Shown here: positions 52,264 through 61,546 of the stretch, in pieces
Layout: the number at the start of each line of letters is the position of its first letter
How positions within the stretch are numbered: position 1 is the first letter of the stretch
Assembly: GCA_039025235.1 (NCBI GenBank)
Contig: JBCCOS010000007.1
Coordinates: forward strand, 124,001-188,000
DNA from: MED-G105 sp039025235
Lineage (GTDB): Bacteria; Pseudomonadota; Alphaproteobacteria; Caulobacterales; Parvularculaceae
Length of the DNA stretch: 64,000 nucleotides
Reading direction: 5' to 3'
The notes under the pieces: generated by a model
What the model was told of the DNA's origin: nothing
The model's database searches: none
What the model saw: only the letters and a program-made list of their open reading frames with translations
Program-made: the position numbers and the translations under genes

Positions 52264-53289
52264 TTAATTGCGATGGTCGTTTCTTTCGATATCCCTTTGG
52301 ATCATCATCGAGCATAGAGTTTCGACACTTGTTTTGCTTTTCCAGCCCAAGGTTTTGTCGGCTTTTGACGCGTCACCGATGAGTAATTCAGTTTCTGTGG
52401 GACGATAAAAATTGGGGTTGATAACGATTAAGTCTCTTATACCGTCGCTGCCAACTTCGTTAAGACCCTCGCCTTTCCAAGAAATATCAATTCCTGCAGC
52501 TTTAAAGCACATCTCCACAAAGGAGCGTACGGTGGTTGTTTTATTGGTTGAGAGAACAAATGTATCTGGTTCGTCTGCCTGCAGCATTAACCACATCCCC
52601 TCAACATAATCTTCGGCATACCCCCAATCTCTGCGAGCATCGAGGTTGCCAAGCTCAAGGCGATCGAGCGTTCCAAGTTTTATTCGAGCAACGGCATCGG
52701 TAATCTTTCTGGTTACATATTCCTTACCCCGCAACGGCGATTCATGATTGTATAAAATACCGCTTGTTGCAAAAAGGCCATAGGTTTCTCTATGGTTGAT
52801 CGTTGTCCAATGCGCAAAGACCTTTGCAACACCATAGGGATTTTTCGGAACAAACGGCGTGGTTTCTGTCTGCGGAACCGCGAGCGCTTTGCCAAACATC
52901 TCAGATGTTGATGCTTGAAAAAAGCGGATATTTTTATCAACGGTTCGAATTGCCTCAAGTATTTTAAGGACACTAATGCCAGTAACCTCCGCTGTCATCA
53001 CTGGTTGTCCGAATGAAGCTTGAACAAAGCTCTGTGCCGCAAGGTTATAGACTTCTATTGGTTGATATTTCTGAAGTATACGGACGGTATTATCGAAGTC
53101 CGTGATATCATGTTCGAGGAGCGTAATGTCGTCATGGCGGTCTAGCCCAAGTTCCTTAAGCCGCCAAAAACCTGTTATGCTTTTTTGACGATAAGTACCA
53201 AATACGTGGTAGCCTTTTCGCAAAAGAAGAGCCGCCAGATAGGCACCGTCCTGGCCAGTAATCCCGGTTACCAAAGCTGACTTGCCCAA
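52264..53289 (-). CDS. gmd: GDP-mannose 4,6-dehydratase
   Basis: 341 residues, an extended SDR. ALVTGITGQDGAYLAALLL is the NADP loop; QASTSEMFGKA and NPYGVAKVFAHW give the catalytic Thr/Glu and YxxxK; NHESPLRGKEYVTRKIT is Gmd-specific. It makes GDP-4-keto-6-deoxymannose, precursor of fucose, rhamnose or perosamine; no downstream reductase or transaminase is in the window. The start is TTG with GAGGAGGA six bases upstream. Confidence 0.95.
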   Translation of the reverse strand: MGKSALVTGITGQDGAYLAALLLRKGYHVFGTYRQKSITGFWRLKELGLDRHDDITLLEHDITDFDNTVRILQKYQPIEVYNLAAQSFVQASFGQPVMTAEVTGISVLKILEAIRTVDKNIRFFQASTSEMFGKALAVPQTETTPFVPKNPYGVAKVFAHWTTINHRETYGLFATSGILYNHESPLRGKEYVTRKITDAVARIKLGTLDRLELGNLDARRDWGYAEDYVEGMWLMLQADEPDTFVLSTNKTTTVRSFVEMCFKAAGIDISWKGEGLNEVGSDGIRDLIVINPNFYRPTETELLIGDASKADKTLGWKSKTSVETLCSMMIQRDIERNDHRN

Positions 53290-53413
53290 AGAATGTCCTC
53301 CTCAGAATTTCGTTAAAGTGGAGCAACGATAGGGTATTTGAAAGCAGCTTTCCCTCATTTCAACAAGCCCCCAAAAACGAAGATTCTTCGTATCTCGAGG
53401 TCGACTGTGCCGA

Positions 53414-54211
53414 TCAAAATTCGAACCCATACTCCTTAGCCAACTCTCCACAAATACCACGAGCGATCGAAATATCCTCGGTTTCCAAAACTTTTGTGAA
53501 TTTATTTTTTTCCCGATGGATGTCCCGCAGATGGAATGTCAATTGATCCGGATCTTCATCAATAAAATCAAATATTTCAGCAATACTCGACTGTGGATTT
53601 TCCGTAAATGTGTCATACCTGATTTCAAAAAATCGATCTGGTACTGAAGATTTCAATGCCTTCATCATCGTAAGTGATTCATACCAATAGTTTGCCGCTG
53701 GAATGGCTTTTTCAATATGCATAACTTTCTTTGAGGTTCGAAGGCTTGCAATAACATTGAGCGGATGCCGAACAATGTGAATGAACTGCGCTGTTGGAAA
53801 TTGGTGGGCCAATAAAAACGCGCCAAAGGCATGTTGTGGCGTTTTATCAAACCATCTTGATCCAGGCGGCGCGTTTTGAGCTTTCAAATAGGCTTCGCCG
53901 TAACGCTCCATCAGCTCTCGACGCGTCTTTGCGCCGGGATAAATCTTCTGCCGAAACATTTCCTCACTAATGTTATCGAGTCGACGGTGCTCCTCAAACA
54001 ATTTCGCGTTTAAAAACGGCCGAGCGTATGGCAGAGTACCAAAAGGGTCGGCATATCTGAAGAAATGGGTTTCATTTGGGCAGAATAACAATGGATGAGA
54101 CGCAATCACATCACGCAGCATGGTTGTTCCGGAACGAACGCATCCCAGTATAAAAAAGGGCGGTTTGTCGGAACTTTTTTTACTTTCAGGGTTCTTAAAA
54201 AATGCGGTCAA
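53414..54211 (-). CDS. PAPS-dependent sulfotransferase
   Basis: 265 residues of the Sulfotransfer_3-like type. The 5'-phosphosulfate loop is ILGCVRSGTTMLRDVIASHP near residue 21. The 3'-phosphate site is IHIVRHPLNVIASLRTSK near residue 145. WFDKTPQHAF lies between. It transfers sulfate to a hydroxyl or amine, probably on the glycan made here. The start reads TTG at 54211 with only a weak ribosome site. Confidence 0.85.
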   Translation of the reverse strand: MTAFFKNPESKKSSDKPPFFILGCVRSGTTMLRDVIASHPLLFCPNETHFFRYADPFGTLPYARPFLNAKLFEEHRRLDNISEEMFRQKIYPGAKTRRELMERYGEAYLKAQNAPPGSRWFDKTPQHAFGAFLLAHQFPTAQFIHIVRHPLNVIASLRTSKKVMHIEKAIPAANYWYESLTMMKALKSSVPDRFFEIRYDTFTENPQSSIAEIFDFIDEDPDQLTFHLRDIHREKNKFTKVLETEDISIARGICGELAKEYGFEF

Positions 54212-54287
54212 GGAACAACTCTAAACAACTATCGGGCTAAACTTCGATTGGTGAACATACGGAATACCAATTCTTATGATGATTGGA

Positions 54288-55805
54288 CTAGACGGCAAAT
54301 GCGCTGTCAAGAAATCGCCGTAATTCTTGGCGGCCTGACTGGATTGAGGCATGGCTTTCCATCCGTATGCCTGCGGCATGTCCCATATCACGCCATTTAT
54401 TGCTGTCGGTTTTTGCCAATCGATAGCTCTCTTCGAAGCCTTTAACCAAGTCCATCCAATCGATTCTGTACCGAAGGGCGCGGTACGACAATCGAGGATC
54501 GTGCTGCCATGTTGAGGGTTCAGCGTGGGATTTTATGACGAATGCGATATCGGCATTTATATAATCAGCAAGGGCCGTACTGTCTGGCGCGATAGCAGGA
54601 ATCCCAGCCGATAAATATTCCATTAATGGTAAACATTGACCTTCACCATACGACGTATTGATATAATAGGTTGTTGCCTCCATCAGTGTGCGATATTCAT
54701 CGTGGTTTAGAAATGCTTTGATGACAATCACCCTACAATCAAATGGAATAAATCGCTTCAGAAAATCAATCAGTGGATTGATAAAATCATCGACATCTAA
54801 CTTGGGTGCTTTGATAATAAGTGTAGCATCTTTGTTTGATTTGTTCGCCCAGATGAATGCTGAAACCATGTCACGCCAGTTTTTTCGTCCATCGAGTGGA
54901 TTAAAAATCGATGTGTAGATCACGCCGTCCAACCGAACTGCATTCGGGCGATCATCCTCATTGAATTCGGTTTGATGGTTGATGCTCTCCTTTTGGGAGG
55001 CAGCACTGGTCACCAATGCATTCTCCTCTTTCGTTTTTTGGCTTTGCTCTCGTATATGCGTTTGATAGAGTCGGCTGAGAGGCTGCCACAATATTGGGGG
55101 AGTGGCAGCCCTCAACAAGTCCTTCAACGGATTGTTTCGGTGTAGTCCGGGGTTGTCGCCTACCTTTGGTGTTGGTGGCAGGTCAGTCACTTCTATGCAC
55201 TGCTGCGTTTTTTGAAAAGCGTCATATTCCATGAAGAGCTCTAATTGTTTTGTGTCAAAGAGTCGGCCATGAAAGTGTAGGTATGTTGATTTAATTGGTT
55301 CACGGTCAGATATTACGGCGCGTTCATCATCGAATTTGTTCCACACCGGTGACGGGATGACGGCGACGTTGAAGTCGAAACCCATCTCATCAGTGATCGC
55401 TTTTTTTGCATAATGCGAGTGTGTAATTGCGCAGGAATGCTTTGCTAATGCAGCGCGCCAGTCCTGCAGCCCATCCTCCAGCCATGTCTCTGTTGGGAGC
55501 GTGTTAAACTCCCAGGCGAAAACATGGGCCGTTGGACACTGAATGTCTGAAATGAGGTTTTGCGGGGCCGTGAAATTAAGAAATATACATTTTTCGCCAA
55601 GTTCCTGGCTGCTTTTATACAACGCATCGACTTCATTTTTGGCATCAGTAACCCTTGTCACTCGGCCCAGATCAGAAAGGAGTGGTATGAAATCTTCAAG
55701 AACAAAAAAATAGGAATATTCTGGGAAACCAATCCGATGTGCGATGAGTCCCGCGTCAATCGCGGTGGATACGATGAAGTGAAAAGTAGTTTGGGGCTGT
55801 GGCAT
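54288..55805 (-). CDS. GT-B glycosyltransferase, copy B (paralogue of 45059-46792)
   Basis: 505 residues. Paralogy with copy A is plain: GFPEYSYFFVLEDFIPLLSDLG against GKPEYSYYYILKSYLPILETLG; LNFTAPQNLISDIQCPTAHVFAWEF against its counterpart; DGVIYTSIFNPLDGRKNWRDM; and YGEGQCLPLMEYLSAGIPAIAP with EX7E. The central linker is shorter and unrelated in sequence. It is on the opposite strand, at the other edge of the cluster. The start codon is ATG. Confidence 0.85.
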   Translation of the reverse strand: MPQPQTTFHFIVSTAIDAGLIAHRIGFPEYSYFFVLEDFIPLLSDLGRVTRVTDAKNEVDALYKSSQELGEKCIFLNFTAPQNLISDIQCPTAHVFAWEFNTLPTETWLEDGLQDWRAALAKHSCAITHSHYAKKAITDEMGFDFNVAVIPSPVWNKFDDERAVISDREPIKSTYLHFHGRLFDTKQLELFMEYDAFQKTQQCIEVTDLPPTPKVGDNPGLHRNNPLKDLLRAATPPILWQPLSRLYQTHIREQSQKTKEENALVTSAASQKESINHQTEFNEDDRPNAVRLDGVIYTSIFNPLDGRKNWRDMVSAFIWANKSNKDATLIIKAPKLDVDDFINPLIDFLKRFIPFDCRVIVIKAFLNHDEYRTLMEATTYYINTSYGEGQCLPLMEYLSAGIPAIAPDSTALADYINADIAFVIKSHAEPSTWQHDPRLSYRALRYRIDWMDLVKGFEESYRLAKTDSNKWRDMGHAAGIRMESHASIQSGRQELRRFLDSAFAV

Positions 55806-55971
55806 ATAAAAAGTGCATAAAGGTCGAACGATTGTCAGACGTTCTTATCATTTTTGTCAGCCAGGTCGAGCCCAACATAATGGACGTCGACGTTCGCCTA
55901 TGGCGCTTTGCGGCGAAGCACTTCATGTTTTTAATCCTATATTTTAACTGAAGTGATAAAGCGAAGTCGCC

Positions 55972-58860
55972 GTGTCCCCACAATCGTCGAATCTAGCGTC
56001 TGTCGATGACCAGACTCAGTCGGTAGGAGCAGCAACGCGGCCCCCATCGAACGAAGATGTTATCGCCTTGATGGACGCTGAGGTGCAAGAGCTAGAAATA
56101 GAAGGAACCTCTTCTATAAACGATGATACTGTCGAAAACAGACTAGACGAGCGTGGTTGGCTTGAGCGTCAATCGGAAGACAGAAAAATTTTGTCTTCTT
56201 CGACCGATACATCCATCCAAGCGCTGACGCTTGGCGGTGCAGGCCTCGCCGCCTTGGGGTCTTCGTATCTTTTAATATTTCAAAGCTTACCGCCACTTGG
56301 ATCGGCGTCGGCTTTTGCGGGTTTCTGTATTTCAACATTTCTTGCGCAGGCGGTTCTCAAGCGTCGTAGTCGTTCTCCCATAAGCCGCTGGTCCTTGAAT
56401 GAAGTTGACTCTGGCGATGGATCACTTGCCGGTACAACGCTTTTGGCCTCGCTTGGTATTTCTCATCAAATTATTGACGCTGATCCTGACCCTCGGTTGA
56501 TCACCACGCCGGACGGCGCGGTTGTCTATGCAAACGCGGCTTACAAAAACTTGGCAACGGTGATGGGGATCGGTGGTTCTTCAGCGCTGCCACCGCGGTT
56601 TGATCGGATTTTCGCGGCTGAGGGCAGTGATGCGAAAAAGCTTTTTTCACTGGCGAGGGCGGCTAAGGGCATGCAATCGGCTCGTGAAGAAATTTTTCTA
56701 AAAGGAGCCGCGTTGAGCGCATGGCCGACCGATGGCGCTAATGCCAATTCACGTCTAAGCGATGGCGTATCAGTACGACAAAGATTTGAGGTATCACTGA
56801 CGCCCCATGCCGCGCCGCGAAGCCGTAGTGAAAATCTAGTGGGCTGGCGGATCCGTGAATTACCGATTGATGATGACGATGCTGCTGCACTTTCATTGCC
56901 CTATTCTCACCTTCCAATAGCTGTTTTTGCTCTCGATCGCTCTGGCGAAATTATCTGGGCTAATGACGTTTTTTATCGCAACACGGGGCTCGATCATCTC
57001 TCATTATTAACGCTTGATGATCTGATCCTTGGCGATACAGCCAGCATCGCCGACGCGCTTTGGCTTGCTGATGGAAAAGAGCAATCAGCGAAGATCAGGC
57101 CGGTGCGCACTGCCGGATCATCAAAAAACGCTGGCTCGGTGGATGTGCAGTTCAAGGCGTTCCGGCGTGCAGGAGCGGGTCAAGGCTTCGTCTACGTTAC
57201 TTTAGATATGGAGGAGCCTGAAGCGCCGTTAGGTCCGGCCAAAATAGGTGGTGAATTATCAGAGTCACCTTTTGGCGTTGCGATCCTTGAGGGAGAAGTC
57301 GGTAAGGACGCTAAGATCGTTGAAGCAAATCAAGCATTCCTTGAACCGTTTGACGGCGCTAATAAAGGCTCCCAATTAGATACGGTTTTCGATCAGGACA
57401 TTATCAGCGATATTTCTGCCGAGCTTAAAAGTAAGCCTGGTACAGCGCCTCGTAGCATTGAGGCGATTGTACCGCAGAAGCGGGACGGTCAGAATTCAGC
57501 TGTCAAATTAGTCCATCAAACAGGGTCAGCCTCTGATCGGACTTTCGCGCTTTATGTTAAAGGCTTACGCCGTAAGCGCGGTGCCTATGGAAAGCGTCGC
57601 GCTTTTCTTTATACCATCGAAATAACCGAGCAAAAGCGCATGCAAGAGGGGCATGTGCAAGATCAAAAGTTGAAAGCAATCGGCAACATTGCTGGCGAGG
57701 TTGCACACGATTTTAATAACATCCTGCAGGTCGTTCTTCACACATGCGAAGACCTCTTGATGTCCCATCCTGCAGGAGATCCTGCCTACCAGGATCTTTT
57801 ACTGATCCGTGAAAATGCTCAGCGTGCGGCAAATCTTACCGCACAGTTGCTGGCGTATTCGCGCAAGCAGACGCTGACAAAGAAAACGCAGTCCATTACC
57901 GATCTGCTTGTTGATTTCTCACGATTTCTGGACCGGGCTGTTGGCGAAAAAGTTCGCATCGATTTGAGAAATGGCCGTTCGCTTCCACCGGTTCGTGTTG
58001 ACCGCACCCAACTGGAAACGGCGCTCATGAACCTCGCTGTGAATGCGCGCGACGCGATGGCTCCCGATGGGGGACGCATTTCAATAGAGACGATGCTTGT
58101 ATCTGCCGCAAATATTCCTGACGTCCTGCAGGCTCAATTACGCGACAGCGATCATGTTTTAATTCAAGTATCGGATAGCGGTCCAGGCGTACCTCAAGCA
58201 ATCATTGATAAAATTTTTGACCCATTCTTCACAACAAAAGACCCCGGAAAGGGGACGGGGCTCGGTCTCTCCGCGGTCCAGGGCGTGATCGGACAAATGG
58301 GCGGTGCCATTACGGTTGAAAATGCTTCTAAGGCACGACAATCTGATTCAGAGAATTTTGATCGACTGGATGGGGCCATCTTTAGGATTTATTTGCCTGC
58401 TGATGAAGCAAGCCAATGTGATCCTCAGGATGGTCTCTCCCGTCCGGTTAGCGCGCCTATTGCTGCGACTGATTGTTCGGGGGCGGGCCGCATTCTTGTT
58501 GTTGAAGATGAACCGGGCGTTCGGCTCGTTGTTGTCAAAACCCTTGAAAAAGCTGGCTATGACGTCGCGATCGCAGACGATGGCGTTGATGCTTTAGAGA
58601 TACTGAACGAAGATGCCGATTTTGACCTCGTCATCAGCGACATCATGATGCCAGAGATCGATGGCCCGACCATGATTGCAGAAGCCCGAGATCGATATGG
58701 TTTGCAAGCTGAAGTGATTTTTATGTCCGGCTATGCTGAGGCTGCCGTCCGCGACCAACTGGCGATGATTGATAACGCTCAGTTTATTCAAAAACCATTT
58801 CAAAAAGCTGACCTTGGCGTTATGGTGCGAGCGGCGATTTATGGACCTGAGGCAGATTAA
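55972..58860 (+). CDS. cckA: CckA-like hybrid histidine kinase
   Basis: 962 residues, GTG start. Two membrane helices lie at ~78-120 (LTLGGAGLAALGSSYLLIF, SAFAGFCISTFLAQAVL). Two or more PAS-like regions follow. The H-box is VAHDFNNILQVVLHTCEDLL with His579. ATPase motifs are NLAVNARDAM, DSGPGVP and GTGLGLSAVQGVI. A C-terminal receiver has Asp890 in ISDIMMPEIDG and Lys in QKPFQ. The layout and sequence match CckA, which phosphorylates CtrA via ChpT. Neither partner is in the window. The stop TAA begins a repeat. Confidence 0.85.
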   Translation: MSPQSSNLASVDDQTQSVGAATRPPSNEDVIALMDAEVQELEIEGTSSINDDTVENRLDERGWLERQSEDRKILSSSTDTSIQALTLGGAGLAALGSSYLLIFQSLPPLGSASAFAGFCISTFLAQAVLKRRSRSPISRWSLNEVDSGDGSLAGTTLLASLGISHQIIDADPDPRLITTPDGAVVYANAAYKNLATVMGIGGSSALPPRFDRIFAAEGSDAKKLFSLARAAKGMQSAREEIFLKGAALSAWPTDGANANSRLSDGVSVRQRFEVSLTPHAAPRSRSENLVGWRIRELPIDDDDAAALSLPYSHLPIAVFALDRSGEIIWANDVFYRNTGLDHLSLLTLDDLILGDTASIADALWLADGKEQSAKIRPVRTAGSSKNAGSVDVQFKAFRRAGAGQGFVYVTLDMEEPEAPLGPAKIGGELSESPFGVAILEGEVGKDAKIVEANQAFLEPFDGANKGSQLDTVFDQDIISDISAELKSKPGTAPRSIEAIVPQKRDGQNSAVKLVHQTGSASDRTFALYVKGLRRKRGAYGKRRAFLYTIEITEQKRMQEGHVQDQKLKAIGNIAGEVAHDFNNILQVVLHTCEDLLMSHPAGDPAYQDLLLIRENAQRAANLTAQLLAYSRKQTLTKKTQSITDLLVDFSRFLDRAVGEKVRIDLRNGRSLPPVRVDRTQLETALMNLAVNARDAMAPDGGRISIETMLVSAANIPDVLQAQLRDSDHVLIQVSDSGPGVPQAIIDKIFDPFFTTKDPGKGTGLGLSAVQGVIGQMGGAITVENASKARQSDSENFDRLDGAIFRIYLPADEASQCDPQDGLSRPVSAPIAATDCSGAGRILVVEDEPGVRLVVVKTLEKAGYDVAIADDGVDALEILNEDADFDLVISDIMMPEIDGPTMIAEARDRYGLQAEVIFMSGYAEAAVRDQLAMIDNAQFIQKPFQKADLGVMVRAAIYGPEAD

Positions 58861-58974
58861 AGCATTTCAATCTCAAGTGGCTCCTTAAATGGCTAATAGC
58901 CCACGCCCCAGGGAATGCGTAAAAAAAAAGACCTGAAGCCGCTCATCGATTCCATTTGAAACGGAGCGGCTTTG
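58858..58974 (+). repeat. Diverged palindromic repeat starting at the cckA stop codon
   Basis: TAAAGCATTTCAATCTCAAG...GGGAATGCGTAAA is followed by the stem AAGCCGCTC/GAGCGGCTT. The first part resembles the degenerate copy at 2024. The rest of the 58861-59271 gap holds no recognisable gene. Confidence 0.75.
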
Positions 58975-59271
58975 ATTAAGATCTCTTCGCTTACTTGGAC
59001 CATTATGTTCCCATTAACCTTCTTTTCTGACCATAAAATCGTAATTCAGAAAGATATCTTCCCTCAAGTGTCTGCCCGGCCGGACTCCTTATGGGTTTTT
59101 CGGTCGACCAGCTCATCTTCTGCAGTTCGCGCCTTTTTGATTTTAATTGAATTAACGACGCTTTTTTGTCTGCGAGGTCAACGCTTCTGACAATCACACC
59201 TGTGCGGTTTTGACCGCAACATCTCGCACATGGCAATTGGCTTATTGATCGAAACAGCTTTATCTATCCTT

Positions 59272-59973
59272 ATGCGCCAGATTGTATTCGACTTAGAGAC
59301 CACAGGGTTCCGCTTCGACGAGGGACATCGTGTCGTCGAGATTGGCGCTGTAGAACTTGTTCGTGGTGCTTTGACGGGTAAGACGTTTCATACCTATGTT
59401 GATCCTCAACGCGAAGTCCCCCAGGGTGCAGTTGATGTACACGGACTGACCTATGATTTTCTGCGTGGAAATCCGGTATTCAATGATGAAAAAGCAGGGC
59501 CGGCTTTTCAGAAATTCGTAGGCGAGGCCGAGCTTATCGCGCATAATGGAAAAGCGTTCGATCTTCCGTTTCTCAATGCCGAACTCGATGCCGCCGGATT
59601 AAAGGTCATCGATAATGATCTTGTTGATACCTTGCATTTGGCGAGGCGCAAATTTCCGGGTTCTCCTGCCAGTCTTGATGCGCTTTGCGCTCGATTTGGC
59701 GTGGATACAAAGCAGCGTGAACGCGATGGCCATGGCGCATTGTTGGACTCCCGTTTATTGGCTGAGGTCTATATTGAGTTAACCGGCGGCGTTCAGGCTG
59801 GCCTCGATCTTGATGATCAAGCTGCTGCGGTCGCCCGGCGAAAATCTCGTGGTCCGGCCCGGCAGCGCCCAACGCCGTTGCCAAGTCTGATCACAAAAAA
59901 CGAAGCGGCTGCTCACACAGCCTTCATTGCGGAAATGGGTGAGGAGAGCGTTTGGGCAAGGCGCCCAGATTAA
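59272..59973 (+). CDS. dnaQ: DNA polymerase III epsilon subunit (3'-5' proofreading exonuclease)
   Basis: About 233 residues. DEDDh exonuclease: IVFDLETTGFRFDEGHRVVEIGAVE (Exo I), IAHNGKAFDLPFLNAEL (Exo II), RERDGHGALLDSRLLAEVY (Exo III with the general-base His). The C-terminal tail would hold the alpha-binding segment. ATG 59272 is chosen since the longer frame adds 14 residues not seen in the family. It normally follows coaE. Confidence 0.95.
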   Translation: MRQIVFDLETTGFRFDEGHRVVEIGAVELVRGALTGKTFHTYVDPQREVPQGAVDVHGLTYDFLRGNPVFNDEKAGPAFQKFVGEAELIAHNGKAFDLPFLNAELDAAGLKVIDNDLVDTLHLARRKFPGSPASLDALCARFGVDTKQRERDGHGALLDSRLLAEVYIELTGGVQAGLDLDDQAAAVARRKSRGPARQRPTPLPSLITKNEAAAHTAFIAEMGEESVWARRPD

Positions 59974-60047
59974 TTGCTTTAGAGTGAAGGTTAACCGCTT
60001 CAGAGTAATGGTTTACGGGCCAAGCTAGGTACAGTTGACCGCCTATT

Positions 60048-60151
60048 TAAAGCATTTCCAAGCCAAGTGTGTGCGGTTGGCGTTAAGGAAATGCGAAAAA
60101 CCAACAACTTAAAGCGCCGCTCTGATTCCAATTGAAACGGAGGCGCTTTAG
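60048..60151 (+). repeat. Composite palindromic repeat
   Basis: TAAAGCATTTCCAAGCC, GTGTGTGCGG loop, TTGGC, GGAAATGCG, then AAAGCGCC...CAATTG...GGAGGCGCTTTAG. This is the best-preserved full copy in the window and could serve as the reference. Confidence 0.92.
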
Positions 60152-60182
60152 ATATTGGCGCAAAGGCGAAAAAACAAAGACT

Positions 60183-60224
60183 TAAAGCGTCGTCCCGACT
60201 CCAATTGAAGTGTCGACGCTTTAA
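60183..60224 (+). repeat. Alpha-variant hairpin
   Basis: TTAAAGCGTCG...CCAATTGAAG...TCGACGCTTTAA, the same variant as at 11516 and 35384. Confidence 0.88.
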
Positions 60225-60232
60225 GGCGGACC

Positions 60233-60334
60233 AGAGCCGTTTGCATTCAAGCTGATTCAGAAAACGGCTCTAGAGTCTCGTTGGAGCCTGTTGCGAACCG
60301 CAAAACCGGTGATCCACTTTTGCTGCAACAGGCA
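60233..60334 (+). repeat. Gamma palindromic repeat
   Basis: Near-identical and in the same orientation as the copy after coaE. The right arm ends GCAACAGGCACC, so the last pairs of the stem are lost. It lies 6 bp from the secB stop. Together with the two previous elements it fills the convergent dnaQ/secB gap. Confidence 0.9.
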
Positions 60335-60340
60335 CCAGGT

Positions 60341-60886
60341 TTAAGTGGTGAATTGCACGTTTTGCGGCGACTTATTGGCCTCGCGCTTCCGCTGCTCGTA
60401 GATGGAAAAGAAATCTATTGGGTCAAGCATGACCGGTGGGAAATTCCCAGCCTGGGTTGTTTCTGCAAGGACTTGCCGCAGAAATGGGAACAGCAGTCGC
60501 GGGCATTCGATAAGCAAAATCGGTTCTACCTGATCTTTTGGGACGCCAATGATTTCAAAAGCGCCAGCATAGGTCGTCTCAGCAACGAATATCGCATCGT
60601 CACCGCCCGTTGCTTTAGCCCCTACCGTGAGTTCAACTTCGTACTGTGTCTCTCCTATGGCGCGCGCATTTACGTCAACATTCACCGAAATATGCGGCGG
60701 GTTTTGCTGTTGAGCGAAAATATTTGGCGCGCGCGGGCTCTCAAACGATAAATCCTTTAGATATTGTGCGAGCACCCGTAGGCCGACACCTTGTTTCGGA
60801 TCAGTACCGCCGGGTTTCGGATCAGTACCGCCGGCAGAAGAAGGCGAAGATCCATTGGCATCATTAGGGGACGGTGTGTCTGACAT
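60341..60886 (-). CDS. secB: Protein-export chaperone SecB
   Basis: 181 residues. The core begins LAQYLKDLSFESPRAPNIFA and includes VNARAIGETQYEVELTVGA and LLIECPRLLFPFLRQVLAE, all standard for SecB, which keeps preproteins unfolded and passes them to SecA. The N-terminus has an added low-complexity stretch with the tandem GGTDPKPGGTDPKQG. The start at 60886 (MSDTPSPND) avoids a five-residue extension. Confidence 0.95.
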   Translation of the reverse strand: MSDTPSPNDANGSSPSSAGGTDPKPGGTDPKQGVGLRVLAQYLKDLSFESPRAPNIFAQQQNPPHISVNVDVNARAIGETQYEVELTVGAKATGGDDAIFVAETTYAGAFEIIGVPKDQVEPILLIECPRLLFPFLRQVLAETTQAGNFPPVMLDPIDFFSIYEQRKREANKSPQNVQFTT

Positions 60887-61043
60887 CGACAAATTCCTCA
60901 CTTGGGGACATCACTTAGGATATGAACGCAAGCTGGGGATGTACACGAGTGCGTGGTATGACGGCAATGGCCGGCCGCGAGGATTAAGCAAAAATATGAG
61001 AGAACAACCGCCTCCACGGCACCAAGGCACGACCAAATAGGGC

Positions 61044-61148
61044 TTAAAGCGCCTCCGTTTCAATTAAAATCAGAACGGCGCTTTAAGTTTTTGATTTTAC
61101 GCATTTCCTTAACGCCAACCGCACACACTTGGCTTGGAAATGCTTTAG
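61044..61148 (-). repeat. Composite palindromic repeat, supplies the fxsA stop
   Basis: TTAAAGCGCC...CAATTAAAATC...GGCGCTTTAAG, then GCATTTCC...CCGCACACAC...GGAAATGCTTTAG. On the minus strand its start CTAAAGCATTTCC contains the TAA of fxsA (61145-61147). Confidence 0.9.
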
Positions 61149-61546
61149 TTTGATCTTCTTATCGTAATTGTCCGAGATTTCAGGTCGGCCTTTTTTGCAA
61201 GATAGGTTAGTGCTCGTTTCGCAAGCATTCTGCGAAAGGGGGGCACGAGCAGCAAAAATCCAAACCCATCCGTTAAAAATCCAGGGGTCATTAAAAAGGG
61301 CGCCGCAAGGATTAAAAATACCCCATCGGCTATTGGACCGGTAGGCGCCCGCCCTTGATTAAGGTCTTTTTGCAATGCTGCGATTGCTTGTATGCCTTGA
61401 ATACGGAGAATAATACCGCCCAAAATAGCGGTGAATAAGCAAGCACCAATGACTGGAAGGGCGCCAAATGTGCCTCCGGCGGTGATTAAGACATAAATTT
61501 CCAGTATGGGTGCCACAAGGAAAATGAGGATTATTAACAAAGTCAT
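61145..61546 (-). CDS. fxsA: FxsA-family membrane protein
   Basis: 133 residues. N-terminal hydrophobic helices (LLIILIFLVAPILEIYVLITAGG, LPVIGACLFTAILGGIILRIQG) and a third, APFLMTPGFLTDGFGFLLLVPPFR, match FxsA, an inner-membrane protein known in E. coli for suppressing phage T7 exclusion when over-expressed. Its normal role is unknown. It is divergent from the Tim44-like gene. Confidence 0.92.
   Translation of the reverse strand: MTLLIILIFLVAPILEIYVLITAGGTFGALPVIGACLFTAILGGIILRIQGIQAIAALQKDLNQGRAPTGPIADGVFLILAAPFLMTPGFLTDGFGFLLLVPPFRRMLAKRALTYLAKKADLKSRTITIRRSN

Noticed and set aside
59003..59236. 77-codon minus-strand frame between cckA and dnaQ
   Set aside because: No recognisable features; the gap is better explained as a repeat plus the dnaQ promoter region.
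25981..59271. Prophage or integrative island
   Set aside because: It holds core genes and no integrase, transposase, structural phage genes or attachment repeats next to the tRNA.
60281..60751. 156-codon plus-strand frame opposite secB
   Set aside because: It is antisense to secB codons and starts within a gamma repeat.
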